From an uncultured Alphaproteobacteria bacterium (GTDB lineage: Bacteria > Pseudomonadota > Alphaproteobacteria > CAAHEQ01 > UBA3637), in contig CALXXX010000027.1 in NCBI GenBank assembly GCA_944392795.1, forward strand, positions 28,854-92,853: a stretch of 64,000 nt of DNA, given 5' to 3'. This document shows, one piece after another, positions 27,127 to 36,254 of the stretch. The stretch's first letter is position 1. The number at the start of each line of letters is the position of its first letter. The position numbers and the translations under genes are program-made. The notes under the pieces are model-generated. The model had not been told where the DNA came from and did not search any database. It saw nothing but the letters and a program-made list of their open reading frames with translations.

Positions 27127-28074
27127 ATGAAAACTTTGGAATTTGAAAAAAATATCCGCGAAGTTGAAGAAAAAATTGAAGGATTACGTCATTTAGCGCC
27201 GACAGACGAAATGAATATTGTCGATGAAATCAAACGCTTGGAAGCAAAACTAAAAAAGCAAATGGAAACTGTTTACAAGAAACTAACACCATGGCAAAAA
27301 ACACAAGTAGCTCGTCATGAAGACAGACCCCATGCTTTAGATTACATCAAAACATTAATAACCGATTGGACGCCTTTACGCGGAGATCGTTGCTTTGGAG
27401 ACGATGAAGCAATAGTTGGCGGGATCGGACGTTTCAACGGTCGGACGGTTATGGTTATCGGACAAGAAAAAGGACATGATACACAAAGCCGATTAAAACA
27501 TAATTTTGGCATGGCTAAACCGGAAGGATATCGTAAGGCTATTCGTTTAATGCAACTAGCTGACCACTTTGGAATTCCTGTCCTGACTTTCGTAGATACA
27601 GCTGGAGCTTTCCCTGGTTTAGAGGGAGAAGAACGTGGTCAAGCAGAAGCGATTGCTAAAGCAATGGATGTTTCTTTAGGCCTAACAGTCCCTATTATCG
27701 CGACGGTTATTGGAGAAGGCGGTTCCGGTGGTGCTATTGCCATTGCAACTGCAAATACTGTTCTTATGTTAGAAAATGCTATCTATTCTGTTATCTCTCC
27801 GGAAGGATGCGCTTCCATTTTATGGAAAGATTCAGCTAAAGCTCCTATTGCAGCCGAAACTTTACATTTAACTGCGCAAGATTTGCTGAAGTTAAAAGTC
27901 ATCGATGAAATTATCGAAGAACCATTAGGCGGTGCGCATCGAGAACCTAAAGAGGCAATAGAAGCTGTCGGACGAACAATTGACAGATACTTATCAACTT
28001 TTGACAATATGCCGCCCGAGATTATCAAAAAGCAACGTCAGGATAAATTTATGGGAATGACTCGACTAGACTAG
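27127..28074 (+). CDS. accA: Acetyl-CoA carboxylase carboxyltransferase subunit alpha
   Basis: AccA and AccD transfer CO2 from biotin to acetyl-CoA, making malonyl-CoA for fatty acid synthesis. The 315-residue protein has the N-terminal helix region (LEFEKNIREVEEKIEGL) and the crotonase-fold core: HKGHDT-like QEKGHDTQSRL, FGMAKPEGYRKA, TFVDTAGAFPG, and IGEGGSGGA with its oxyanion glycines. A ribosome site (AAAGGA) is 7 bases upstream. It is complete. Confidence 0.97.
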   Translation: MKTLEFEKNIREVEEKIEGLRHLAPTDEMNIVDEIKRLEAKLKKQMETVYKKLTPWQKTQVARHEDRPHALDYIKTLITDWTPLRGDRCFGDDEAIVGGIGRFNGRTVMVIGQEKGHDTQSRLKHNFGMAKPEGYRKAIRLMQLADHFGIPVLTFVDTAGAFPGLEGEERGQAEAIAKAMDVSLGLTVPIIATVIGEGGSGGAIAIATANTVLMLENAIYSVISPEGCASILWKDSAKAPIAAETLHLTAQDLLKLKVIDEIIEEPLGGAHREPKEAIEAVGRTIDRYLSTFDNMPPEIIKKQRQDKFMGMTRLD

Positions 28075-28125
28075 TTCTTTTTTCTGCGCCCAATAACCAT
28101 AAAGTAAATGAAATTGAGTTTCCTT

Positions 28126-28216
28126 TGGCGGAGAGGGGGAGATTCGAACTCCCGGTGCCGACAAGCAGCACAACAGATTTCGAGTCTGCCGCATTCGACC
28201 ACTCTGCCACCTCTCC
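28126..28216 (-). tRNA. tRNA-Ser (anticodon CGA)
   Basis: A 91-nt tRNA read from 28216 down to 28126. It has an acceptor stem GGAGAGG, a D-arm with GTGGTCGAATGCGGC, an anticodon loop CTCGAAA, a long variable arm typical of class II tRNAs, the T-loop TTCGAAT and an encoded CCA end. It decodes UCG. Confidence 0.97.
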
Positions 28217-28278
28217 ATAAAAAAGGCTTTAAAAGCTCCTTTAAAGGTTCTTCCTTATAGCTTTTTTTTCTCTAAAAG

Positions 28279-29889
28279 TCAATTGCTTCTTTCATATCGC
28301 AGTAACATACCTCCATCCGGTAATCCTGCTGCTTGCAAAGTTAACAAGCTTTTATCCGGTAATTGAATTGTCAACTCACCTTCCCGACTTTCCATGACCG
28401 CTAAAATTTTCTGCTTTAATAACATCCAAACATCATCACTTTGAGCTAATAAATTTCTTTGACTCTCCAAAACATCTAAAATCAGAGGTTCGCTTGCCAT
28501 AAAATCTGAATTAGGCTCAAATAAAACTGCATATGCCGTATTATATAAACGAAGCCGACCGGCGGCGTTAAAAACGATCATAGCCTCTGGTAAATGGTTA
28601 ATAATGGACTTTTGAATCTCTATCTGCTCATTAAAAGAGCGCTCTAGAGAAATCCGATCCGTCACATCCTCAAAAGTCATAACCATTCCGCCTAATGGAT
28701 AAGGGCTCATCAATCTTTTCAAAATTTTACCATCTGGCAAATGAAGAATATTCTCAGTCGGTTGTGTAACCGTCTGAAAAAGCTGTAACTCATGGTGCTT
28801 ATATTGCAAAAAATGAGCTTCTTCCGGCAACAACCTCTTTTCCCGAAGCTTATCTAAAACACCCGCCAAAGATGGATGACGACTTAACCAATCTTCATCC
28901 AATCGCCAAATCCCTGCAAAAGCTTTATTAAAAAACTGCAAATAACCGTTTACATCAAAAATCGCAATACCGGAAGCCAGCGAACCTAATACTTGATATT
29001 GTGCTTTCAAATAACTGTCTAATCTTTGACGAAATGTTTCTTCTCCCTGAACCGACTGCATAAAACCAATTGTATAACGCTCTTCTCCGGGCTTATCTCG
29101 ATAAAGAGGAACTTCCGTAATATCAACGGCTTGTGTATGTCCATCAAGAAGAATATGTCCACGATCTATTTTTGTTTCTCCGGAACTTTTCGCTGAAATA
29201 GCTAATATTTTTGGGCTCATTCCAACAGGAGAATCATAACTTAACTCAACATGATGCTTCAGAACTTCTTGCCGATTTTGCCCTCCAACCTGTCGAACAT
29301 AAGCTGTATTGCAATATGCAAGCGTTAAATCCTGATTACGAAACCACAACGGAAAAGGCAAACCATCTAAGGCTTCACAGAAAACAGCATCTCGACCTTC
29401 CAACCCTTTCAATCTTTTTTCCAGCATTTCAAGAGGAGCAGCAACATCCGTTTCATTTTGAAACCATAATATATCTCCGAATAATTCTCCTTCTAAACTT
29501 TCCGCACGCACACCAATAACATTTAAACGAAAAGCATCATTTTTATCTCGAATAACAAGCCGAAACTCTTTTCCACTTTGACGTAATCTTTCAACAGATT
29601 TTCTTAACAAAGATGCACTTGAAGATGATAAACGATTTAAAACATCACAAAATTTAGGTTCCGCTTCAAATAAGCCTAGTAAAACGGCTAAACGACGAGA
29701 ACAAATTTCACCCTCTGATGAAAAACAAAACCATCCGTCCGGAGCACTTGACAACCATTCATTAACCTCTGACAATTTTTGTTTATATTGACGCTTTTTG
29801 CGGCGAGCGTTTAACAACATAAAAAAAAGCAAAATAAAAGCAGATCCTTCTACTAATAAAAAAACCGCTCTAACCCAAGCCGTCATCAT
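28279..29889 (-). CDS. Membrane-anchored multi-PAS protein lacking a kinase domain
   Basis: The 536-residue protein has one N-terminal membrane helix (about 7-26) and three or four PAS-like domains: near 38-110 (EWLSSAPDGWFCFSSEGEI), 185-260 (LPFPLWFRNQDLTLAYCNTAY), 300-400 (ASGIAIFDVNGYLQFFNKAF) and 425-520 (LPEAMIVFNAAGRLRLYNTAY). Related alphaproteobacterial sensors continue into HisKA and HATPase domains. Here the protein stops right after the last PAS, and no kinase remnant follows before the tRNA. It overlaps comM by 4 bp. It may act as a co-sensor for another kinase or be a natural truncation. Confidence 0.75.
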   Translation of the reverse strand: MMTAWVRAVFLLVEGSAFILLFFMLLNARRKKRQYKQKLSEVNEWLSSAPDGWFCFSSEGEICSRRLAVLLGLFEAEPKFCDVLNRLSSSSASLLRKSVERLRQSGKEFRLVIRDKNDAFRLNVIGVRAESLEGELFGDILWFQNETDVAAPLEMLEKRLKGLEGRDAVFCEALDGLPFPLWFRNQDLTLAYCNTAYVRQVGGQNRQEVLKHHVELSYDSPVGMSPKILAISAKSSGETKIDRGHILLDGHTQAVDITEVPLYRDKPGEERYTIGFMQSVQGEETFRQRLDSYLKAQYQVLGSLASGIAIFDVNGYLQFFNKAFAGIWRLDEDWLSRHPSLAGVLDKLREKRLLPEEAHFLQYKHHELQLFQTVTQPTENILHLPDGKILKRLMSPYPLGGMVMTFEDVTDRISLERSFNEQIEIQKSIINHLPEAMIVFNAAGRLRLYNTAYAVLFEPNSDFMASEPLILDVLESQRNLLAQSDDVWMLLKQKILAVMESREGELTIQLPDKSLLTLQAAGLPDGGMLLRYERSN

Positions 29890-31400
29890 CCATTACTCCG
29901 ATGTAAAATACGCCGAAAAGATAGCGCCTCTCTTAAATGAGCTGCTAAAATACGTTCTTCTCCAGCTAAATCTGCTATTGTCCGGGCAACACGTAAAATA
30001 CGATGATATCCTCGAGCCGAAAGTGTTAATTGTTCGACTGCTCGATGCATTAAATCTATTCCTGCTTGATCTAATTCTGTTATCGCTTCTAAAATCTCGC
30101 CATCTGCCTCAGCGTTCCGCCTTATAGAGGTGTCACGAAAACGATTTTCTTGTATTTCAACAGCTTTTAAAACACGCTTTGCTATCTCTGAGGAAGGTTC
30201 TCCTTCCGGTAAATGAGTCAGCTCATATGGTAATACTGCTGGGACTTCTACATGCAAATCTATTCTGTCCAGCAAAGGTCCAGAAATTTTAGATTGATAC
30301 TCCTCCGCACATAAAGGTGCCCGTTTACACTCATGTCCCTTAACCCCTAAATAGCCACATCGACAAGGATTCATCGCTGCGACCAATTGAAACCGAGCCG
30401 GATAAGTGACATGACCATTGACACGCGCAACAGAGACACTTCCCGTTTCCAAAGGTTGTCGAAGAGCTTCTAATGCTTGTCTAGAAAATTCAGGAAGTTC
30501 ATCCAAAAATAAAACACCATGATGCGCTAAAGAAATCTCTCCCGGCTTGGTCTTCAAGCCTCCTCCGACTAAAGCCGGCATAGATGCAGAATGATGCGGC
30601 GCTCGAAAGGGGCGCGTCATAACCAAAGAGCTATCCTTTAAAAGCCCTGCAACCGAATGAATCGTTGACACTTCCAACATCTCCTTACTCGTCATCGGAG
30701 GTAAAATTCCGGGAAGACGCGCAGCCAACATGGATTTACCGGAACCGGGAGGACCAATCATCAATAAATTATGTCCTCCAGCCGCTGCAATTTCTAATGC
30801 TCTTTTAGCATTCTCTTGACCTTTTACATCTTTCATATCTAAAAATTTTACTTGAGACGGTGGCGCTTGCGGTGAAGGACTTTCTAATAATTGAATTCCC
30901 TTAAAATGATTAATAACCTCTATCAAAGTCCCCGCTGGTAAAATGTCAGAATTTCCAGACCATAAAGCTTCAGCACCTTGTTCCTTCGGACAAATCAACC
31001 CCAGCTCATAACGTGTAGCGGCCAAAGCCGCCGGTAAAATACCAGAAACAGAAGCAATACGTGCATCTAACCCCAACTCCCCCATCATCAAGTAATGTGA
31101 TAATTGCTCTGTCGGAAGAATATCCATGGCGCACAACAAACCAATGGCAATAGGCAAATCAAAATGAGATCCCTCTTTTATAACATCAGCAGGAGCTAAA
31201 TTGACAACAATCCGTTTTGAAGGGAAAGCTAACCCCAAAGAATGTAAGGCACCACGAACACGTTCAGAACTTTCAGCAACAGCTTTATCAGCCAAACCAA
31301 CGATTTTAAAAGCAGGAAGACCTGAGGAAATTTGGACTTCCACCGTTATCTGAAGAGTATCTATTCCCCTAAAGGTGACGGTTGGTATCCGTGAAAGCAT
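29886..31400 (-). CDS. comM: YifB/ComM family Mg-chelatase-like AAA+ ATPase
   Basis: ComM is a hexameric helicase that promotes branch migration during natural transformation. The 504-residue protein has an N-terminal ribosomal-S5-like domain (TVEVQISSGLPAFKIVGLAD) and an AAA+ core with Walker A GPPGSGKS and FRAPHHSASM. Walker B is VLFLDELPEF. The Mg-chelatase C-terminal domain has SARGYHRILRVARTIADL. The ATG at 31400 lies 3 bases after the lipoprotein stop codon. Its presence hints at DNA uptake or recombination capacity, but ComM alone is not proof of competence. Confidence 0.93.
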   Translation of the reverse strand: MLSRIPTVTFRGIDTLQITVEVQISSGLPAFKIVGLADKAVAESSERVRGALHSLGLAFPSKRIVVNLAPADVIKEGSHFDLPIAIGLLCAMDILPTEQLSHYLMMGELGLDARIASVSGILPAALAATRYELGLICPKEQGAEALWSGNSDILPAGTLIEVINHFKGIQLLESPSPQAPPSQVKFLDMKDVKGQENAKRALEIAAAGGHNLLMIGPPGSGKSMLAARLPGILPPMTSKEMLEVSTIHSVAGLLKDSSLVMTRPFRAPHHSASMPALVGGGLKTKPGEISLAHHGVLFLDELPEFSRQALEALRQPLETGSVSVARVNGHVTYPARFQLVAAMNPCRCGYLGVKGHECKRAPLCAEEYQSKISGPLLDRIDLHVEVPAVLPYELTHLPEGEPSSEIAKRVLKAVEIQENRFRDTSIRRNAEADGEILEAITELDQAGIDLMHRAVEQLTLSARGYHRILRVARTIADLAGEERILAAHLREALSFRRILHRSNG

Positions 31401-31403
31401 CTC

Positions 31404-32150
31404 CTACCACCGAGGAATGGTGTTATCATTTCTCCATTGTCCGGCAGGATAAGCCGTTTCAGAAAAGACTTCATCTTCCGCCGTAAAACGAGATAAATTA
31501 TTAGACCGAACATACCCCAATCGTTCATAAGAAGACAAACAAACATCATCTGTAGCGGGGCAACGAACAAGGTCACGTTGAATAGGATGTTGCATAATAA
31601 CAAATGAACCGCTTTGAACCGTATAATCTGCCGGAGTTGAATAAGAAGATGGTTCTGGATTTCCCATCGGAACAGAAGATGATCCAGCAAAACCGGGTTG
31701 AACGACAGGAACCGACGGCAAATAAATATTAGTAGCATATGCTCGTGGTTCCTCCATATAAGAAGGACGAACATTCATTGCCTGATCTTTTAAAGTCTTT
31801 TCTTTATAAGACAGGGCCTTAGAACGATTATAAAAATCGGCCTCTCGATTAGCCAGTGTTTTTTCGCGTTCATACAACTCTTGTTGCGCGGAAAGGAGAG
31901 CTTTTTCTTTTTCGAACACTTCTTGTTCTTTTCGTTGTAATGCAATACTGTTATCTTCATAAGCAGGTGGCTCAAACGCATACGGACTTTGAACCGTTGC
32001 TGTATCAACGACCGGCGTTACGTATTGCGGAACTGTTTGTACCTGGTAATCATACATTGGTTGTGTTCCATAATACGGTGTTTGTTGAGCCGTCGGCTGC
32101 ATCATGCATCCGCAAAGTGTTAAACAAGAGACAAGCAAAAAGCGTTTCAT
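31404..32150 (-). CDS. Putative coiled-coil lipoprotein
   Basis: The 248-residue protein has a short lipoprotein-like signal (LLVSCLTLCGC, probable lipidated Cys15) and a Gln/Pro/Tyr-rich segment. A coiled coil of about 55 residues follows (LQRKEQEVFEKEKALLSAQ onwards), then a C-terminal domain with a pair of cysteines (RCPATDDVCLSSYERLGYV). It sits directly before comM. Unknown family. Confidence 0.6.
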   Translation of the reverse strand: MKRFLLVSCLTLCGCMMQPTAQQTPYYGTQPMYDYQVQTVPQYVTPVVDTATVQSPYAFEPPAYEDNSIALQRKEQEVFEKEKALLSAQQELYEREKTLANREADFYNRSKALSYKEKTLKDQAMNVRPSYMEEPRAYATNIYLPSVPVVQPGFAGSSSVPMGNPEPSSYSTPADYTVQSGSFVIMQHPIQRDLVRCPATDDVCLSSYERLGYVRSNNLSRFTAEDEVFSETAYPAGQWRNDNTIPRW

Positions 32151-32312
32151 TTTAAGACCCCTTTTTTAATTTCGCTGTTTTTACTATAAACAAAAAGGGA
32201 TAGAAGAACAAGTCTTTTTTAAAAATTTTTTTATTTTTTAAAAAACAAGGCTTTTCAGCGAGTCGTTTCGAGTCGTTTTTTATTTCAAAAACAAAGAATT
32301 ATCTCATAAAAA

Positions 32313-32903
32313 TTAACGGTTAAAATTCATGTAATTTTGTTTAAGTTGATAAAATTGCTGATTTTCTTTAGCTATTTCCAAAGCTATTTCATCCATTTCA
32401 CGTCGAACATTTTTCAATAAATTATCATTTTTTCCCATTGTTTTAATTTTTTTAAGAAAGATTTCGATTTTATTTGGATTATTTAAAATATCCTTCATCA
32501 AGCTTTTTTCGGTACTGTCGAGAACTAAATATAAGTTAATTAAAAGCTGACATGTTGCTTTATCTAATAAAGCCGGAAATTGATCCAATTTTTCCGTTAA
32601 AACATCTTTAATTTCTTTACGATCTTGATTTTCCTCAACGGATACCTCCTGCGGACTTTTTTTCAATGAAGCTATTTTATTTTTCCAAAACTGCAATCGA
32701 TCCATCGGTGCCATTTTTTTAGCCTGATATTGAGCCTTACGACGATCTGCATTTAAACAATCGGAACAGCGACGAGGAATGCCAACCAATGCCAAAGGAG
32801 TATCAAACAAGCTACAATGCGCCATTTGAGCGTCTTCAAATAAAGTATAAACCTTTAAAAAGGGACACGTTTTAGGACAAGGCTCTATTTTATCGAACGA
32901 CAT
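32313..32903 (-). CDS. Hypothetical protein with cysteine cluster
   Basis: The 196-residue protein has an N-terminal set of cysteines (PCPKTCPF near 10-15, MAHCSLF, RRCSDC) that could bind zinc or an Fe-S cluster, then a charged helical region. The start at 32903 (MSFDKIEPCP) has AAGGG 8 bases upstream. It begins inside the end of the ampG-like gene, so the two are translationally linked. Family not recognised. Confidence 0.55.
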   Translation of the reverse strand: MSFDKIEPCPKTCPFLKVYTLFEDAQMAHCSLFDTPLALVGIPRRCSDCLNADRRKAQYQAKKMAPMDRLQFWKNKIASLKKSPQEVSVEENQDRKEIKDVLTEKLDQFPALLDKATCQLLINLYLVLDSTEKSLMKDILNNPNKIEIFLKKIKTMGKNDNLLKNVRREMDEIALEIAKENQQFYQLKQNYMNFNR

Positions 32904-34131
32904 TAACATTTCCCTTCATCAAAAAGAATAATAGTCCTAATGCCGGCAACATTAAAAAACCGGTTAAGATGAAAAAAGCTTCCCATCCTAAACTTTCTGC
33001 CAACACGCCGCTTTGGCTAGCTAATACGGACACAGAAAACATCGTCAAAGAACTCAATAAAGCGTATTGCGTTGCGGAATAGTTCTTAGAACATAGTGAA
33101 GATAAAAAGGCAACAAAAACAGCTCCACCCATTCCGCCGATAATATTATCAAATACAATCACAGCAAAAAACAAACCAAGAGATGGACCAACAAAAGCTA
33201 ATAAAGCAAATGCAAATGATGTAAATATTTCAAAACAACCCAACAACAAAAGCGACTTATAATAATCTAAACGTACCATTAAGAAACCACCAGCAATCAC
33301 ACCAAGCATTGTTATCCAAGGACCAATAGTTCCAGATACCAAGGCTATTTCATTTTTACTAAATCCGTTTGACAAATAAAATGGATCAGCCATACGACCC
33401 AAAACAGCATTGCAAACTTTATATAAAATGATAAATACAATCAAAAGAAGCCAATGATGATGTTTCATAAAATCCAAGAAAGGCGCTAAAACACCCGTTC
33501 GAAAACTCATGGGCTGAGAGACAGAATGAGGCTCTTTGATAAAAAATAAACAAAGCAGCCCCAATAAAACTAATCCAGTTGATAAAAAATAACACACGCC
33601 CCACGGCAAATAAGTCGATAACGCAATAACACCAGCGCCCGTTATCAATAATCCCATACGATATCCAAATTGATATAATGCTGATCCTTCTTTTAATTGT
33701 TCATCTGTTAACGTGTCAATTCGTAAAGCATCAACAACAATGTCTTGGCTTGCTGCAAAAAAGGAGGCTATAAAACACCACACGAATAAAGCTTGTACGG
33801 AAGAAACCGGATTTAAAAAAGAAATTTGAATGAAGGAAATCATTAAACCAACTTGGAATAAAACACCCCATGCTTTTTTTCGTCCCAACCGTGATAATAT
33901 TGGTAAATTAAGTCTATCAACAAGAGGAGCCCATAAAAAACGCAAGCTATAGGGAAGTAAAACAAGGCTAAAAAGACCTATTGTTTTTAAATCTATTCCC
34001 AGCTCTCGTGTCCAAATGGAAAGCGTCTTGGCTAATAAATTCAACGGAGCTCCGCAAGAAAGGCCTAAGCCTAAAAACAATAGAACGTCTTTTTTAAAAT
34101 AACCCCGTAAAGCAGTTTTTAGTCGTTGCAT
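32890..34131 (-). CDS. ampG: AmpG-type muropeptide permease (MFS)
   Basis: The 413-residue major-facilitator protein has twelve membrane segments. Its N-terminus includes LFLGLGLSCGAPLNLLAKTL and LRFLWAPLVDRLNLP, typical of AmpG, which imports GlcNAc-anhydroMurNAc peptides for cell-wall recycling. FAASQDIVVDALRIDTL is the conserved family motif after helix 4. The start at 34131 has AAAGGAG at good spacing. Confidence 0.85.
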   Translation of the reverse strand: MQRLKTALRGYFKKDVLLFLGLGLSCGAPLNLLAKTLSIWTRELGIDLKTIGLFSLVLLPYSLRFLWAPLVDRLNLPILSRLGRKKAWGVLFQVGLMISFIQISFLNPVSSVQALFVWCFIASFFAASQDIVVDALRIDTLTDEQLKEGSALYQFGYRMGLLITGAGVIALSTYLPWGVCYFLSTGLVLLGLLCLFFIKEPHSVSQPMSFRTGVLAPFLDFMKHHHWLLLIVFIILYKVCNAVLGRMADPFYLSNGFSKNEIALVSGTIGPWITMLGVIAGGFLMVRLDYYKSLLLLGCFEIFTSFAFALLAFVGPSLGLFFAVIVFDNIIGGMGGAVFVAFLSSLCSKNYSATQYALLSSLTMFSVSVLASQSGVLAESLGWEAFFILTGFLMLPALGLLFFLMKGNVNVVR

Positions 34132-34214
34132 CATCTCTCCTTTGGAAGAGAAGTGTATCACAACGGGGCATCCGTTGCAAGCGGAAGACTTCTTTCCTTT
34201 TGGAGGATTATTAA

Positions 34215-34242
34215 TTGAAATATTTTATAATCCTGTTATGAT
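34215..34242 (+). promoter_or_regulatory. Promoter of cysteine-rich gene 2
   Basis: TTGAAA (34215-34220), 16-bp spacer, TATGAT (34237-34242); AAAGGAG precedes the ATG at 34276. Confidence 0.6.
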
Positions 34243-34275
34243 TTTATTATTTGAATAATCTGAAAGGAGAAAATT

Positions 34276-34902
34276 ATGTTTACAAACCAACTTTCTTTGA
34301 TTTATAAAATTTTCATTATTCTTTTCTTCTTTTCTGTTCCTCTTTATGCAGAAACGATCCAACGACAAGCTTATAAAGTCTGTAAAACGAATGAAGAAGC
34401 TTATTGGAACGGTTCTTCCGCTCAATGTTGCGATACAAAAACACAATACACAGGAGATCCTCCATATGTTATAGGTGTTTCTCTGGATAATATCCCTTAT
34501 ACACAAAAGTTAGTAAAAAACTATATAACTGGTCAAGACACGACTTCTTATGCTTGTTGTCCAAATTTTGCAGATGCCTCAAAACCTTATGATTACGAAG
34601 CAGATTTGTGGGGAGAAACTGTACGCAACTATCAATTAGCCGGTTCTGTTAATGGAAGTTGCTGTGGCGTTCATACAACTTCATCTTTAGATTTTGAAAA
34701 AGATGGATATAGCCTTGTTTACACATCTTCTGCTACTATTTATCAAAATGGCGGAGTTTATTATTGTGCTATTAGTCGTCTTTCTGAACGAGATGGCGCG
34801 GTTTACGAGAGCGCTTCCAAAGTTTGTACATATTATAATGGTTCAAAAGTCGGATGCACCTGCAGCACCAGTGGAGATCCTATGAATGGGACACCTTGCT
34901 AG
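34276..34902 (+). CDS. Cysteine-rich secreted protein, copy 2 (no poly-C tract)
   Basis: The 208-residue protein has an ordinary signal peptide (hydrophobic IFIILFFFSVPLYA, cleavage after YA). The mature part opens with the shared RQAYKVCKTNE and AYWNGSSAQCCDT and has 12 cysteines in the family order: VC, CC, CC, CC, YYC, VC, C-x-C and a final C in GDPMNGTPC. It differs from the other copies by a roughly 15-residue insert after the second cysteine pair. No homopolymer interrupts it, so it should be made constantly from its own promoter. Short disulfide-stabilised secreted protein; function unknown. Confidence 0.8.
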   Translation: MFTNQLSLIYKIFIILFFFSVPLYAETIQRQAYKVCKTNEEAYWNGSSAQCCDTKTQYTGDPPYVIGVSLDNIPYTQKLVKNYITGQDTTSYACCPNFADASKPYDYEADLWGETVRNYQLAGSVNGSCCGVHTTSSLDFEKDGYSLVYTSSATIYQNGGVYYCAISRLSERDGAVYESASKVCTYYNGSKVGCTCSTSGDPMNGTPC

Positions 34903-34911
34903 TCTATTTTA

Positions 34912-34940
34912 TAATTACAATGTAATTACTTCTTTTTTTT
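34912..34940 (+). terminator. AT-rich palindrome and T-run after cysteine-rich gene 2
   Basis: TAATTACAATGTAATTA (34912-34928) is a perfect palindrome around one base, followed within a few bases by eight T's. The inner 15 bases recur after the phoR-type gene at 40838-40852. Confidence 0.6.
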
Positions 34941-35033
34941 AAAAAAGACGCACTATTATAGATTTTTTCTGCTTTCTCTTGCTTTTTAAGTTTTCAACGC
35001 CTATTTCTTCTAAGAGGAATGAAGAGAGGAGCT

Positions 35034-36254
35034 ATGCGCCACTTTATTCTTTTAATTGCTTGCCTTTTCTTAACCTCTTGTGCCAGTTTCGGGCGAGGCA
35101 TGATACAAGGTTTTTTAGACAATAAATCTGAACAACCGCCGGAATGCCTTATTTGGAGTGCTGGATTTCCAGGTCTAGCACCTCTGAACGAACATACAAT
35201 CAAAATTTTATTGGTTCATGGGGTCGGAAATCATACGCCGGGGCATTCAACTGCTTTTATGCTCGCTTTGACTCAGCCTCTTGGCATGATACGGCAAGAC
35301 CGAGATTATAAAGAAATTCAGTTACAAAATACTCAAAATCAATCTGTAGGGACTTTACGTATCTATCGTTTTACCAATCCCGACACAAACAAACAGATGA
35401 TTTTTTATGAGTTAACTTGGTCTGCGATTACTTTTCCCCAAAAAAGATTGCTTTCTTATGATACAAATCAAGAATTTTCTGCACCTCGTGCTCTTTTTAA
35501 TAAAGAAGCAAAAAAATATCTGAATGATACCTTGCCAGATCCTCTTATCTATTTAGGTCCGGATGGACAAAAAATGCTGGATTCTGCCGTTCAATCTTTT
35601 TGCTGGATGACAAACTATACTTACGATGAGCTTCCTGAAACAGAAAATACAACTTGTCATATTGGAGCTCGTGCCGCCATCAATAGCTTAAAAAATGATA
35701 ACTTCGCTTTCATTACAAGCAGCCTTGGTAGCCGGATTGTAATTGATGCTCTCCAAGTCGTTGCTCATCAAATCGCCTTATCTAACGGAGAAGCTAAAAC
35801 AGCGCTTAGCCTTCTACAACAAAAAGAAATCATGATTTTTATGTTGGCGAACCAATTACCTCTTTTACAAATGGGAAGGACAAAACCAGAAAATCAAGGA
35901 CAAATTTCTGCTTTTTGTTCTCCAACGGGAACTCTTTATCATGAAAGGCTCTTCAAAAAATTATTTGTTATCGCTTTCAGCGACCCTAATGATCTTTTAA
36001 GCTATGCTTTAGAACCAAATACAGCCGACAGTTATTTTGACTCTAAACTATGTCCGGAAATCAGCAATGTTTCTTTAACAACAACTCCAACAACAAATCT
36101 AGGCTTTGGAGATTTTGCTAATCCTTTAGCCGCTCATAAAAACTATGTCAAAAATAAAACCGTCATCAATTTGATTGTCAATGGATTGAAAAAAGGTTAT
36201 AATTCTTCAGTACCGTCTGCATTTTGCCGATGGATAGAGCTGAAGGAAAAATAA
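35034..36254 (+). CDS. Lipoprotein with alpha/beta-hydrolase-like motifs
   Basis: The 406-residue protein starts MRHFILLIACLFLTSCASF, a clear lipobox (LTSC). GAGGAG sets the ATG at 35034. IKILLVHGVGNHTPGH resembles the oxyanion strand-turn of alpha/beta hydrolases, and FAFITSSLGSRIVIDAL resembles the nucleophile elbow (S-x-G-S in place of G-x-S-x-G). A lipase/esterase-like role at the outer membrane is plausible but unproven. It ends right against the next gene. Confidence 0.6.
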   Translation: MRHFILLIACLFLTSCASFGRGMIQGFLDNKSEQPPECLIWSAGFPGLAPLNEHTIKILLVHGVGNHTPGHSTAFMLALTQPLGMIRQDRDYKEIQLQNTQNQSVGTLRIYRFTNPDTNKQMIFYELTWSAITFPQKRLLSYDTNQEFSAPRALFNKEAKKYLNDTLPDPLIYLGPDGQKMLDSAVQSFCWMTNYTYDELPETENTTCHIGARAAINSLKNDNFAFITSSLGSRIVIDALQVVAHQIALSNGEAKTALSLLQQKEIMIFMLANQLPLLQMGRTKPENQGQISAFCSPTGTLYHERLFKKLFVIAFSDPNDLLSYALEPNTADSYFDSKLCPEISNVSLTTTPTTNLGFGDFANPLAAHKNYVKNKTVINLIVNGLKKGYNSSVPSAFCRWIELKEK

